From positions 1,492,773 to 1,556,772 of the forward strand of contig NZ_KB976986.1 of assembly GCF_000399665.1 (NCBI RefSeq): 64,000 nt of DNA, in the 5' to 3' direction. Origin of the DNA: Acinetobacter calcoaceticus ANC 3811 (lineage in GTDB: Bacteria > Pseudomonadota > Gammaproteobacteria > Pseudomonadales > Moraxellaceae). This document shows positions 1 to 8,110 of the stretch, piece after piece; positions within the stretch are counted from its first letter, which is position 1; each line of letters starts with the position of its first letter. A program made the translations under genes and the position numbers. The notes beneath the pieces are model-generated. The model was not told the origin of the DNA. It ran no database searches and saw only the letters and a program-made list of their open reading frames with translations.

Positions 1-480
1 GAGCGGCTACCGCGATCGTCATCATCGTTGTCATCACGACTGCGACCTCGGCCACCTGAGCGGCTACCACGATCGTCATCATCATCGTCATCACGACTGC
101 GACCTCGGCCTCGTCCGCTAGAACGGCTACCACGATCGTCATCATCATCGTCATCACGGCTACGACCTCGGCCACTTGAACGGCTACCGCGATCGTCATC
201 ATCATCGTCATCACGGCTGCGGCCACGACCTCGTCCGCCTGAGCGGCTACCGCGATCATCATCATCGTCGTCATCACGGCTGCGACCTCGGCCTCGTCCG
301 CTAGAACGGCTACCGCGATCGTCATCATCATCGTCGTCACGGCTGCGACCACGGCCTCGATCACCTGAACGGCTACCGCGATCGTCATCCTCATCGTCAT
401 CACGGCTACGGCCACGACCACCTGAACGGCTACCGCGATCGTCATCATCATCGTCGTCACGACTACGACCGCGTCCACCA
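1..480 (-). repeat. In-frame 57/63-bp tandem repeat
   Basis: Eight copies of a unit beginning GARCGGCTACC (plus-strand view) start at 1, 58, 121, 178, 241, 304, 367 and 424. Spacings are therefore 57 or 63 bp, i.e. 19 or 21 codons. Units differ by GGTCGC-type insertions and by the number of Asp codons. All length changes keep the frame, which is what selection on the protein would leave after slippage or unequal recombination. Confidence 0.9.
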
Positions 481-740
481 TTTTTATGGCTTAAAGCACC
501 CGCTTCACGCGCTTCCTCAGAGGTAAATTCATGTGCGTTACCACTTGCATGCGCTGCTCGGCCAGCTTCACGAGCTTCTTCGGAAGTAAATTCATGCGCA
601 TTACCACTCGCATGGGCTGCTCGCCCACCTTTACTCGCTATTTCTTTAACTCTTTCAGGATCCATACTTGCAAATCCACGATTTGAAGTACCTGTACTAT
701 TACTATTGTTATCATCATCTTCGTATCTAGTATTAGCCAT
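1..740 (-). CDS. Tandem-repeat hydrophilin with KGG-type stress repeats (partial, C-terminus off window)
   Basis: The minus strand reads from an ATG at 740, preceded by AGGAAG, with no stop before the window edge, so the C-terminus is missing. Residues 1-25 are Asn/Asp-rich. Residues 26-88 carry two near-identical copies of a KGG/Con-10-like unit (GRAAHASGNAHEFTSEEARE). From about residue 89 the protein is only repeats of the form GRGRSR-D6/7-RGSRSSG, alternating Arg/Gly/Ser with runs of acidic residues. There is no signal peptide or membrane segment, so it is probably cytosolic and disordered. KGG repeat proteins are stress-induced in bacteria, and A. baumannii hydrophilins are known to aid desiccation tolerance; equating this gene with one of them is inference. 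The neighbours (SDR, katE, Gln-rich protein) fit a stress role. The plus-strand reading of the same DNA is a shadow. Confidence 0.8.
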   Translation of the reverse strand, partial: MANTRYEDDDNNSNSTGTSNRGFASMDPERVKEIASKGGRAAHASGNAHEFTSEEAREAGRAAHASGNAHEFTSEEAREAGALSHKNGGRGRSRDDDDDDDRGSRSGGRGRSRDDDEDDDRGSRSGDRGRGRSRDDDDDDDRGSRSSGRGRGRSRDDDDDDDRGSRSGGRGRGRSRDDDDDDDRGSRSSGRGRSRDDDDDDDRGSRSSGRGRGRSRDDDDDDDRGSRSGGRGRSRDDNDDDDRGSR

Positions 741-1210
741 AGTTATATCTTCCTATATTTAATTATAGTCACTACCGCTTTTAATTAACGGATTTAATAA
801 AGATAGAAGATTTATAATATTTTCCCAACCAAGTGATGTATCAATCCTTTTAAATGTATATAAAACAAGATTGCAAATTATTTATAACTTTATTATTTAT
901 AAAATATTTTAAAATTTTAAATTATTATAATTTTTACCTTTTAAATAATCCACATACCCATTATTACTCAATCAAACATTACAATATATTTTTACAAAGG
1001 CATTTAAATAAACAACACTCACAACAAAAAATTTCAAAACGTACAGACTGATAAAAAACAAGAACACACTTACCGTTGAGCAAATATTTAACAAACAATT
1101 AATTTAATTATAAAACAATCACATATGCAATTACATTTTCAAAAAAAATTTACTTGCGAGATTAAAATGAATATTTAAAACTAATTTAAAATGATAGGAG
1201 TAATTAAACA
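741..1210. other. AT-rich intergenic stretch, no supported gene
   Basis: This 470-base gap separates the divergent hydrophilin gene and the 130-codon gene. It must contain promoters for both, but I see no strong sigma-70 pair. A 65-codon plus-strand ORF at 854-1051 has Lys/Asn/Tyr/Phe-rich low-complexity content and no ribosome site, so I do not call it. Confidence 0.6.
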
Positions 1211-1603
1211 ATGCAATTAAAAAATCAATACTCAACTCTACAATATCTGCATATTTCTATACCTGAAATTTTATTAGGCCATATTAAGTCTAAGAATTCA
1301 TGGCAGAGCTACGATCAAGAATGGAGCTATAGATTAGATCCTCCTCATGCTAGCCATCCATTTCAAAGAGATTTATACATTATTAAATCAAAGAATATTC
1401 AGCAAGAAGATATATACTCAAACTCAGACGACATATCTATTAAAAATTCAGAAGATATAGAAGCCGCTAAAAAAATAATTAAGCAAATATTAGACCTATC
1501 TAATAATCTACCGATAGAAAACTGGTTAGAGGATACAGAAAATCGATTTATTATTAAAAGTATGATTGATAAAAATAAAATCAAATTAATAAATATTATT
1601 TAA
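1211..1603 (+). CDS. Unrecognised 130-residue protein
   Basis: The ORF starts at an ATG with AGGAG 11 bases upstream, which supports translation. I do not recognise the family. Residues 1-55 contain a Trp/His/Pro-rich patch (YRLDPPHASHPFQRD), and the middle is acidic and Ser/Asn-rich. The C-terminal half, from about residue 80, looks alpha-helical with alternating Lys/Ile. There is no signal peptide, transmembrane segment or obvious metal site. It stands alone between two stress-type genes on the same AT-rich background, so a stress link is a guess from position only. Its base composition is more AT-rich than the SDR gene downstream, which is common for poorly conserved accessory genes. Confidence 0.6.
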   Translation: MQLKNQYSTLQYLHISIPEILLGHIKSKNSWQSYDQEWSYRLDPPHASHPFQRDLYIIKSKNIQQEDIYSNSDDISIKNSEDIEAAKKIIKQILDLSNNLPIENWLEDTENRFIIKSMIDKNKIKLINII

Positions 1604-1743
1604 CTTTTAAATATAAAATATTTATTTACATCCTTATATATAAAATAACAAAGACAACTTATTAAAAAATTCATTTTACTCATATTTACGTAGCAATAGA
1701 TCATTATAGAAAAATTAGATATTAAAGCAGAGGTATTTGAAAC

Positions 1744-2622
1744 ATGGAAAACTCAACCAATCATTATCCAACATCCGCCCCCGCACAAGTTCAATCTCAT
1801 CAACCAGGCGATCAGGAAAAAATGCATCCTGAACCAGAAATTATAAAAAGCTCCCATAAAGGAAGCGATAAGTTAAAAGATAAAGTTGCCGTTATTAGTG
1901 GTGGTGATAGCGGTATAGGTCGTTCTGTTGCAGTATTATTTGCCCGCGAAGGCGCTGATGTTGCAATCCTTTATCTTGAAGAAGATGAGGATGCCGAAAT
2001 CACCAAAAAGCTCGTTGAAAGAGAAGGACAACATTGCCTTTTATTAAAAGGTGATATTTCTGACCCAGATGTTGCAAAACTAGATATTGATAAAGTTCTA
2101 CAACATTATGGAAAAATTAATATTTTAGTGAATAATGCTGGCGTGCAATATCAGCAAAAAGAAATTGAAAGTATTAGTAATGAGCAATTAGAAAAAACAT
2201 TTAAGACAAATATTTTTTCAATGTTTTATCTGACGAAAGAAGCAATTCCTTATATGGAAGAAGGCGACAGTATTATTAACACAACCAGTATTACCAGCTA
2301 TCAAGGCCATGATGAGCTGATTGATTATGCCAGCACAAAAGGTGCGATTACGACTTTTACACGTAGCTTATCGAACAATTTAATGAAACAAAAAAAAGGA
2401 ATTCGGGTAAATGGTGTTGCGCCGGGACCAATCTGGACGCCATTAATCCCGAGTAGTTTCGATGCAGAAACTGTCGAGAAGTTTGGTAAAGACACGCCAA
2501 TGGGAAGAATGGGACAACCAAGTGAAGTTGCACCTGCCTACCTTTTCCTTGCCTCAGATGATGCAAGTTATATTACAGGTCAGGTGATTCATGTAAACGG
2601 TGGCCAAATCGTAAATGGTTAA
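1744..2622 (+). CDS. SDR-family NAD(P)-dependent oxidoreductase (YghA-like)
   Basis: This is a classical short-chain dehydrogenase of 292 residues with an N-terminal extension of about 45 polar residues, as in the YghA/glucose-dehydrogenase-like group. The cofactor loop SGGDSGIG is at residues 52-59 and the NNAG motif at 130-133. The catalytic pair is Tyr195 and Lys199 (YASTK), with Ser near 182-185, so all the key residues are present. The C-terminal GQVIHVNGGQIVNG is the usual SDR tail. The substrate is not evident; members of this group reduce aldehydes or ketones, and stress-induced versions are frequent. GAGG precedes the start, and a strong bidirectional terminator separates it from the convergent katE gene. 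Confidence 0.9.
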   Translation: MENSTNHYPTSAPAQVQSHQPGDQEKMHPEPEIIKSSHKGSDKLKDKVAVISGGDSGIGRSVAVLFAREGADVAILYLEEDEDAEITKKLVEREGQHCLLLKGDISDPDVAKLDIDKVLQHYGKINILVNNAGVQYQQKEIESISNEQLEKTFKTNIFSMFYLTKEAIPYMEEGDSIINTTSITSYQGHDELIDYASTKGAITTFTRSLSNNLMKQKKGIRVNGVAPGPIWTPLIPSSFDAETVEKFGKDTPMGRMGQPSEVAPAYLFLASDDASYITGQVIHVNGGQIVNG

Positions 2623-2634
2623 TCCGTAAGATAT

Positions 2635-2673
2635 AAAAAAGCCCTGAAAGATAAATCTTTCAGGGCTTTTTTT
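2635..2673. terminator. Bidirectional terminator between SDR gene and katE
   Basis: A 12-bp GC-containing stem, GCCCTGAAAGAT pairing with ATCTTTCAGGGC around a 2-base loop, is flanked by six A and seven T. It can serve both convergent genes. Confidence 0.92.
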
Positions 2674-2678
2674 GTTTA

Positions 2679-4823
2679 TTAAGCTGGTACCTGAGCGGCT
2701 ATTTGTTCTCGTGACCAAACACGATGAGCCATAATCAGTTTTTTGAATTTTTCAGCAATAGGCTGGAATTCATCTTCAACTAAAGTACCTTCATCAGCAA
2801 CTAAACCTAGCGGTTCAAGCAAATCAGATTTATTACCTAAAAACGCAATTGGTTTTAAATGCTTATAAGCTTCGAGTACATAGTGGCGCGCTACACCATC
2901 TTGCAGCACAGCATTTAAGTTATCGCCATCAGGAATAATTACCGCATCATAAGCAATTGAAGGTTCAGCCATTTGCATACCATCAGCGGTAATAATGTTG
3001 TCTTTATGGTCTTTTACTGGAGCCAAGCTCGGCGCTAGTAAATGAACAACCGCACCTTCTTTAATCGCCCAATTTTTAATAGCTTCAAGTGTATCTGACT
3101 TCACAAGGTTATGAATAAGTACTGCAACTTTTCGGCCTTGAATATCTGCAGGAGGGAAAGCCAAGAAAGATAATTTAGCCGATTTTTCAACTGCGGTTTT
3201 CTTATAATCTAGCGTCAAATCAGGAACTTCAATTCCTAAATTAGCGCCTACTTGTCGAGCTAAGTCGAGATCAATGTTTGCCAAAATTTGTTGAACTTGG
3301 CGCTCACGAATGTGTTTTCTTTGCACTTTACTTAATTCAAAAGTATAGGCATCGACCACATGCTTTTGCTCGTGAGGGGCAAGGCTTTTGTAGTAAAGGC
3401 GCGGTTGTGAAAAATGATCGGAAAAGGTTTCACTTCTTTGACGAAGCTTGTGTCCGCTAATTTGTTCAGGATAGCTTTCAAAGCCACCATTTGAAGCAGC
3501 GGGTGGCGTTTCTGCTGGCCAATCATTATCAATTGAGTTTGGTTGATATGAAGCCTGCCCTTTATGAATCGTATGTTGGTGAATACCATCACGTTGATTG
3601 TTGTGGAATGGGCATACCGGTTTATTGATCGGAATTTGATGGAAGTTCGGTCCCCCCAAACGACTTAACTGTGTATCGGTGTACGAAAATAGGCGTGCTT
3701 GTAGAAGTGGGTCATTTGTAAAATCAATTCCTGGCACAATATGTCCCGGACAGAAAGCCACCTGCTCTGTTTCTGCAAAGAAATTATCTACATTTCTATT
3801 TAAAACAAATCGGCCGATTGGTGTTACTGGAACCAACTCTTCAGGAATAATTTTAGTTGGATCTAACAAATCGAAGTCAAAGTTCATTTCATCTTCTTCT
3901 TCGACAATTTGTACACCCAACTCCCATTCAGGATAAACCCCATTCTCAATTGCTTCGTAAAGATCTCGACGATGGAAATCTGGATCTTTACCTGCAAGCT
4001 TTTGAGCCTCATCCCACACTAAAGCACTTAAACCTTGTTTAGGGGTCCAGTGGAATTTCACAAAATGTGATTTACCTTGAGCATTAATAAGACGGAATGT
4101 ATGAACACCAAAGCCTTGAATTGAGCGTAGATTACGTGGAATAGCACGGTCTGACATTGCCCAAATTACTGCATGAGCTGACTCAGGGACTAAAGATACA
4201 AAATCCCAGAAAGTATCGTGTGCAGTTGCTCCTGTTGGCATTTCTGTATCTGGTTCAGGTTTTACCGCATGAACAAAGTCTGGAAACTTAATACCGTCTT
4301 GCACAAAAAATACTGGCGCATTGTTGCCGACTAAATCGAAATTACCTTCTTGGGTATAAAATTTAATCGCAAAACCACGAATATCACGGACGGTGTCAGC
4401 AGAGCCACGTGATCCCTGCACTGTTGAGAAACGTACAAAAATTGGCGTTTGGATGCTTGGATCAGTTAAAAATCCTGCTTTTGTTAAACGTTCATTTCCT
4501 TCATACGCTTGAAAGTAACCGTGCGCGCCTACACCACGCGCATGCACGATACGTTCAGGAATACGTTCATGGTCAAAATGAGTAATTTTCTCTCTTAAAA
4601 TAAAATCTTCTAGTAGCGTCGAACCACGAATACCCGCTCTTAAGCTATTCTCGTTATCCGCTATTTTAACACCTTGGTTTGTGGTTAATGCTTCATTGGT
4701 TGCATCGTCTCTGACTGAATCTAATTGTTCAGTTTTTTGGGTAGTATTGGCTTTATTTGCAGCATCAGCTCCAGCCATTTCACTTGTTTTATTTGTTGAT
4801 TTAACATTATCAGTCATGTTCAT
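2679..4823 (-). CDS. katE: Catalase HPII, large-subunit monofunctional catalase
   Basis: Converts hydrogen peroxide to water and oxygen in the cytosol. The 714-residue length is typical of clade 2 large-subunit catalases, with a polar N-terminal extension, the catalase barrel, and a C-terminal flavodoxin/DJ-1-like domain from about residue 560. The distal catalytic His is residue 94 in VHARGVGAHG, the active-site Asn lies in NNAPVFF, and the proximal heme Tyr lies in RLFSYTDTQ. The start at 4823 (MNMTDN) follows a weak AGGT; a second ATG two codons later is possible. It lies 48 bases behind the heme-oxygenase-like gene on the same strand, which suggests one transcript. The protein is a main peroxide defence in stationary phase. 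Confidence 0.97.
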   Translation of the reverse strand: MNMTDNVKSTNKTSEMAGADAANKANTTQKTEQLDSVRDDATNEALTTNQGVKIADNENSLRAGIRGSTLLEDFILREKITHFDHERIPERIVHARGVGAHGYFQAYEGNERLTKAGFLTDPSIQTPIFVRFSTVQGSRGSADTVRDIRGFAIKFYTQEGNFDLVGNNAPVFFVQDGIKFPDFVHAVKPEPDTEMPTGATAHDTFWDFVSLVPESAHAVIWAMSDRAIPRNLRSIQGFGVHTFRLINAQGKSHFVKFHWTPKQGLSALVWDEAQKLAGKDPDFHRRDLYEAIENGVYPEWELGVQIVEEEDEMNFDFDLLDPTKIIPEELVPVTPIGRFVLNRNVDNFFAETEQVAFCPGHIVPGIDFTNDPLLQARLFSYTDTQLSRLGGPNFHQIPINKPVCPFHNNQRDGIHQHTIHKGQASYQPNSIDNDWPAETPPAASNGGFESYPEQISGHKLRQRSETFSDHFSQPRLYYKSLAPHEQKHVVDAYTFELSKVQRKHIRERQVQQILANIDLDLARQVGANLGIEVPDLTLDYKKTAVEKSAKLSFLAFPPADIQGRKVAVLIHNLVKSDTLEAIKNWAIKEGAVVHLLAPSLAPVKDHKDNIITADGMQMAEPSIAYDAVIIPDGDNLNAVLQDGVARHYVLEAYKHLKPIAFLGNKSDLLEPLGLVADEGTLVEDEFQPIAEKFKKLIMAHRVWSREQIAAQVPA

Positions 4824-4871
4824 TACCTATGTTTTAAAGTTAAACGTGGGGTGAATTAAAAACTTCAAGAG

Positions 4872-6284
4872 TTAGTTTTTGTTAAAGGAACTTAAATATG
4901 GAAAAAGAAGCTCGACATATTTACGCGTGCTCCAAAGTCCAATGCTTTTATGGTGTGAATCTGGGGCCAAAAACGGAGTCAGCTTGCATATTTTTATGGC
5001 GAGATCATGTGATTTCTGAACACGCTCTTGTAAGGCATCAAGTTCGCCATCAGAGATATAGCTAAACAAATAATCTTGAATACGTTGGCTATTATTTAAT
5101 GCCCTGCTATATGCCAAGACATTAGAAGAATGATCATCGCCTGCAATCCAGTCATGAATAATTTGACGCTCTACAGGGTTAAACACCCCAAACATTTTTC
5201 CATTTTCTTCATTAATCATTCGCCAGAACACACTCAGTTCAGGGTCAGCCTTAAATTTGATCCACTTGTGTTCAATTAAATGTGATAACAGGCCGCTAAC
5301 ATCATCTGGATTTGATAACCATTGATTAATCGTTTTACATCCGAATTGTCGGCTTTCGTTATGAATTAACTGACCAACTAAAGCTTTTCTTTTCAAAATT
5401 TTAAGGACTAAATCTTCAAGATTTAAATTTTTAATAATTTTTGAAGATGAAACACCATGACCATTAAGAGCAAAACCGCGCTTCAATTTATTAAAGAAAA
5501 GTTCTTTATCTCTATATTTATCGTAAATATTTTCTATAACTTTAATTGCTTTATCTGCATGCCCGTTATCAATGTTATCGATAGTGATGTGCAAATTAAA
5601 ATATTTAGAATCAATACCTAATTCTGCAAGCTCATAATTGCTGATGAGTAGATGAAGTGGTAATTGCTCATAGCCTAAATTAAAGCCCACAATCTCTGGA
5701 ATGAACTCAGACGGAGCATAACCAAGCGCCAACTGAATTACGGCATTATGGTAATATTCATCTTCTAAAAGCACATCAAAACTATCGAGACCCAAACTAC
5801 GTAGCAAGTCATCATAAATACAGACATGGTTTGCTTTCGGCTCACCTAGTCCCAGCTCTTCTAGATAAGTAATAATGAGGTCATGAAAAATCGGATCATT
5901 CCAGTAGTGAACTGAACTATAGAGCCATGCACCATCTACTTTTTTAGTTGGGGAAACCTTAATTAAAAATTCGAATGCCTGACCGACATTCTTAAAATAC
6001 TCTCTCTCGCCCCCGTTTTGTCTACGGTTTAGGTAAGTCTGAAATAATTCACAGTTTTCTTTATTGTCATTCTCACACCATGCTTTAATCATATTTATAT
6101 TTGAAGGAAAATCTATTTCCTTTTGATCTAGTTTATCTATTTCTTTAATCAGAAAATCTCTTGCTTTCTTTTCTTTTTCAAAACTAGAAATATCAGGATC
6201 AAGGAAAAAAACAAATAATTCGTAATAGTTCTGTTGATTATCTTGTAGTAGGTCTAATAATCTTTCTTTCACTACAACAGGCAT
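4872..6284 (-). CDS. Iron-containing redox enzyme, heme-oxygenase-like diiron family
   Basis: The 470-residue protein resembles the heme-oxygenase-like diiron oxidase (HDO) superfamily, annotated in genomes as iron-containing redox enzymes. The helical core carries candidate iron ligands: an acidic/His cluster (LLEDEYYHNAV), a central segment (QLPLHLLISNYELAELGID) and a Glu/Asp/His-rich helix (HITIDNIDNGHADKA). Known HDO members act on small metabolites or fatty acids, but the substrate here cannot be read from the sequence. The N-terminal 100 residues and C-terminal 200 residues are outside the core and unassigned. AAGGAG precedes the ATG. The 48-base gap to katE suggests a shared operon, so it may make or withstand reactive oxygen. 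No frameshift is seen. Confidence 0.75.
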   Translation of the reverse strand: MPVVVKERLLDLLQDNQQNYYELFVFFLDPDISSFEKEKKARDFLIKEIDKLDQKEIDFPSNINMIKAWCENDNKENCELFQTYLNRRQNGGEREYFKNVGQAFEFLIKVSPTKKVDGAWLYSSVHYWNDPIFHDLIITYLEELGLGEPKANHVCIYDDLLRSLGLDSFDVLLEDEYYHNAVIQLALGYAPSEFIPEIVGFNLGYEQLPLHLLISNYELAELGIDSKYFNLHITIDNIDNGHADKAIKVIENIYDKYRDKELFFNKLKRGFALNGHGVSSSKIIKNLNLEDLVLKILKRKALVGQLIHNESRQFGCKTINQWLSNPDDVSGLLSHLIEHKWIKFKADPELSVFWRMINEENGKMFGVFNPVERQIIHDWIAGDDHSSNVLAYSRALNNSQRIQDYLFSYISDGELDALQERVQKSHDLAIKICKLTPFLAPDSHHKSIGLWSTRKYVELLFPYLSSFNKN

Positions 6285-6599
6285 TTCTATTCTCCTTTAG
6301 TGAGATATAAATTACCATACTTTAATCAAACCATAATCCCAGCACCCCTTTGTTATATTACGTTATTAAGAAACAATCATTTCCCACAAAAATCTTAAAA
6401 TTCAATACCATGAAAATTAACACAACATTACATTCTCAACTTTAGAATAAATTAACCTTCTGTTTTTATAAAAAATATATAAATTTTAAACTTAAATTAC
6501 ATTTGAGTTACTTTGAAAAGTATAAATATTAAAAAATTAACAAAAAGAAATTAAAAATAATTTTATAACTAAATTAAAAAACATGTAAGGAGAAAACAA
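6285..6599. other. AT-rich divergent promoter region
   Basis: This 315-base gap lies between the HDO-katE operon and the cinA-like gene. It has only scattered AT-rich candidates for -10 boxes and no convincing pair or palindrome. Confidence 0.5.
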
Positions 6600-7076
6600 A
6601 TGTTTAACTCATGTTGCAAATTATTAGCACAAGAAAAAATTAAAATTGCACTTTTTGAAAGTGCTTCTGCGGGCTATCTAGCTTACCGCTTTTCTTTAAG
6701 CCCCTATTCGGGCGATATTCTTATTGGAAGCTTGGTCAGTTATGACTTACGTGTCAAAGAAAATACACTTCATATCTCTTCGGAACTTATTGAAAAATAT
6801 ACACCTGAATCGATGCAAGTCACCATAGAGATGATCAAAAAAGGCAAAGAACTCTTACATGCCGATCTTTATATTGCATGCACAGGACTCTTAAAAAAGG
6901 GAGGTTCTGAAACTAAAGAAAAACCTGTAGGGACCTTCTTTTATTCTATTTATTATAAAAATCAGTTCTATAATTTTAGACGAATATTCAAAGGACCACC
7001 TTGCCTTAAAATAAGACAACTTATTTATTGCATTTCTAAAGATATAGAATACATAATATTAGATAATAAAAAATAG
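6600..7076 (+). CDS. CinA-like protein, reduced nicotinamide-nucleotide amidase fold
   Basis: The 158-residue protein covers only the CinA C-terminal (PncC) domain, which in active enzymes deamidates NMN. The entry motif, usually ESCTGG, is ESASAGYL here. The central motif, usually TGIAGPGG, is TGLLKKGGS, followed by the typical KPVGTF. Since the ESCTGG serine region is altered and the Gly-Pro-Gly-Gly turn is lost, amidase activity is doubtful. The C-terminal 40 residues are basic and diverged. AAGGAG lies 7 bases before the ATG. It is divergent from the HDO-katE operon. Stress-induced degenerate CinA paralogues occur in Acinetobacter; the biochemical role of this one is unknown to me. Confidence 0.72.
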   Translation: MFNSCCKLLAQEKIKIALFESASAGYLAYRFSLSPYSGDILIGSLVSYDLRVKENTLHISSELIEKYTPESMQVTIEMIKKGKELLHADLYIACTGLLKKGGSETKEKPVGTFFYSIYYKNQFYNFRRIFKGPPCLKIRQLIYCISKDIEYIILDNKK

Positions 7077-7303
7077 ATATTCCTAAATATAAAATAACAA
7101 ATACACATTTAGAAATGATCATAGTATTTCTTTAACACCAATGTACTTAAATGTAATTTAATCAACTTTCATATTAATTATGTTTATTTGATAAAAATTA
7201 CATTTTATAGAAATCAATGTTTTATTTAATTTTAGAAGTTACAGTTAAATATTGGGTAACACCCTTAAGCTTCACATTATAAATTTTCATGCTTAAATAA
7301 ACC

Positions 7304-7322
7304 TATCTGAAGCTCTCAGATA
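7304..7322 (+). promoter_or_regulatory. Leader hairpin before the Gln-rich gene
   Basis: A perfect 7-bp stem (TATCTGA/TCAGATA) with loop AGCTC sits 36 bases before the start codon, in the probable 5' leader. Confidence 0.4.
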
Positions 7323-7357
7323 AAACACACATCATAAATGATATGAGGTAATTAAAG

Positions 7358-7588
7358 ATGAGCACTACTAATAATCAAAGCAATCAACGTGATAATCAAC
7401 AGCAACAACAACAGCAAAATGACAACCGCAATAACCAGCAACAGCCAAACGGCAACCAACAGCAAAATGATCAACAGCAACAAAACAATCAGCAACAACA
7501 GCAAAATGACAACCGCCGCCAACAACAAGGCTCTAATCAAAAAGATTCAGGCCAACAAAACTCAAATAACAACAATCAGCAACGCTAA
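7358..7588 (+). CDS. Gln/Asn-rich disordered protein, 76 residues
   Basis: GAGGTAATTAAAG precedes the ATG. Apart from the initiator, the protein is almost wholly Gln, Asn, Asp, Arg, Ser, Gly and Lys, with runs of up to seven Gln and no hydrophobic core. This is the composition of a hydrophilin or of a prion-like domain. CAACAG-type codon repeats make the DNA slippage-prone. Two overlapping readings of the same DNA (minus strand Leu/Val-rich, plus strand Asn/Thr-rich) are shadows: only this frame has the ribosome site. It is followed by a strong hairpin and by another small polar protein. A role in stress or desiccation is inferred from composition and neighbourhood. I know no defined family for it. 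Confidence 0.75.
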   Translation: MSTTNNQSNQRDNQQQQQQQNDNRNNQQQPNGNQQQNDQQQQNNQQQQQNDNRRQQQGSNQKDSGQQNSNNNNQQR

Positions 7589-7631
7589 TCCATTGCTGAC
7601 TTGAATGTCATTTGATGCGGTCATTCATTTT

Positions 7632-7664
7632 ATTTAGGAAGGTGAACTCACCTTCCTAAATTTA
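7632..7664 (+). terminator. Hairpin terminator after the Gln-rich gene
   Basis: A perfect 14-bp stem, ATTTAGGAAGGTGA pairing with TCACCTTCCTAAAT around AC, is followed by a short T run. The run is short, so read-through to the next gene is possible. Confidence 0.7.
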
Positions 7665-7703
7665 ACATAAGCATAAAATTAAATAATAGATGAGGAAAAA
7701 CTG

Positions 7704-8021
7704 ATGACAGATCAAAATAGCGATCACGCACGACTGCCAGCTGGCGACCATAATTATTCTGACACTTATTGGCGCGAAAGTTACCTTACTCGTCCTTATT
7801 ATCAAGAAGCTCAGCTTACTACACCAGATCTAGATTTCGATCGAGATTTTTCAGCAGCCTATGAGTTAGGTCATCGCGCACGTACCGAATCACAGCAAGG
7901 TACTCAATTTGAAGATGTCGAAGGCGGCCTAGAACAAAAGTGGGAAGAACTCAAAGCTGAATCTCGCTTAAAATGGGAACATGCAAAACAAGCGATTAAA
8001 GATGCATGGAATGGAAGATAA
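7704..8021 (+). CDS. Conserved small acidic hydrophilic protein, 105 residues
   Basis: GAGG precedes the ATG. The N-terminal half is rich in Asp, Tyr and His (DTYWRESYLTRPYY). The middle has DLDFDRDFSAAYELGHRAR, and the C-terminus is an amphipathic Trp-spaced helix (LEQKWEELKAESRLKWEHAK). This layout, an aromatic Tyr/Trp-Arg region, then an xAYxxGxxAR motif, then a two-Trp helix, resembles small stress-associated proteins encoded next to CsbD-like or general stress genes in many proteobacteria. I cannot name the domain with certainty. No signal peptide is present. It lies 115 bases downstream of the Gln-rich gene and may share regulation with it. Confidence 0.75.
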   Translation: MTDQNSDHARLPAGDHNYSDTYWRESYLTRPYYQEAQLTTPDLDFDRDFSAAYELGHRARTESQQGTQFEDVEGGLEQKWEELKAESRLKWEHAKQAIKDAWNGR

Positions 8022-8058
8022 TTTCTTTTTTTAATATTTTCTATTAACCCAAAACTAT

Positions 8059-8098
8059 GAGCTTATTTCCGATTGGCCCTCGGAAATAAGCTCTTTTT
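8059..8098. terminator. Bidirectional terminator
   Basis: A 14-bp stem, GAGCTTATTTCCGA pairing with TCGGAAATAAGCTC, has a 7-base loop and five T. It separates two convergent genes. Confidence 0.9.
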
Positions 8099-8110
8099 AT
8101 ATGTATCTAT

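Noticed and set aside
1-480. Possible CRISPR array
   Set aside because: Repeats are contiguous, in frame and translated, with no unique spacers or cas genes.
28-762. Plus-strand 244-codon Ser/Arg/Pro-rich ORF opposite the hydrophilin
   Set aside because: It is a mirror of the repeat codons; only the minus strand has a ribosome site and a recognisable KGG domain.
854-1051. 65-codon ORF in the first intergenic gap
   Set aside because: Low-complexity Lys/Asn/Tyr/Phe content and no ribosome site; typical of chance in AT-rich DNA.
7352-7540. Leu/Val/Ile-rich minus-strand ORF and Asn/Thr-rich plus-strand frame at the Gln-rich gene
   Set aside because: Both are readings of CAA/CAG repeats in other frames, without ribosome sites.
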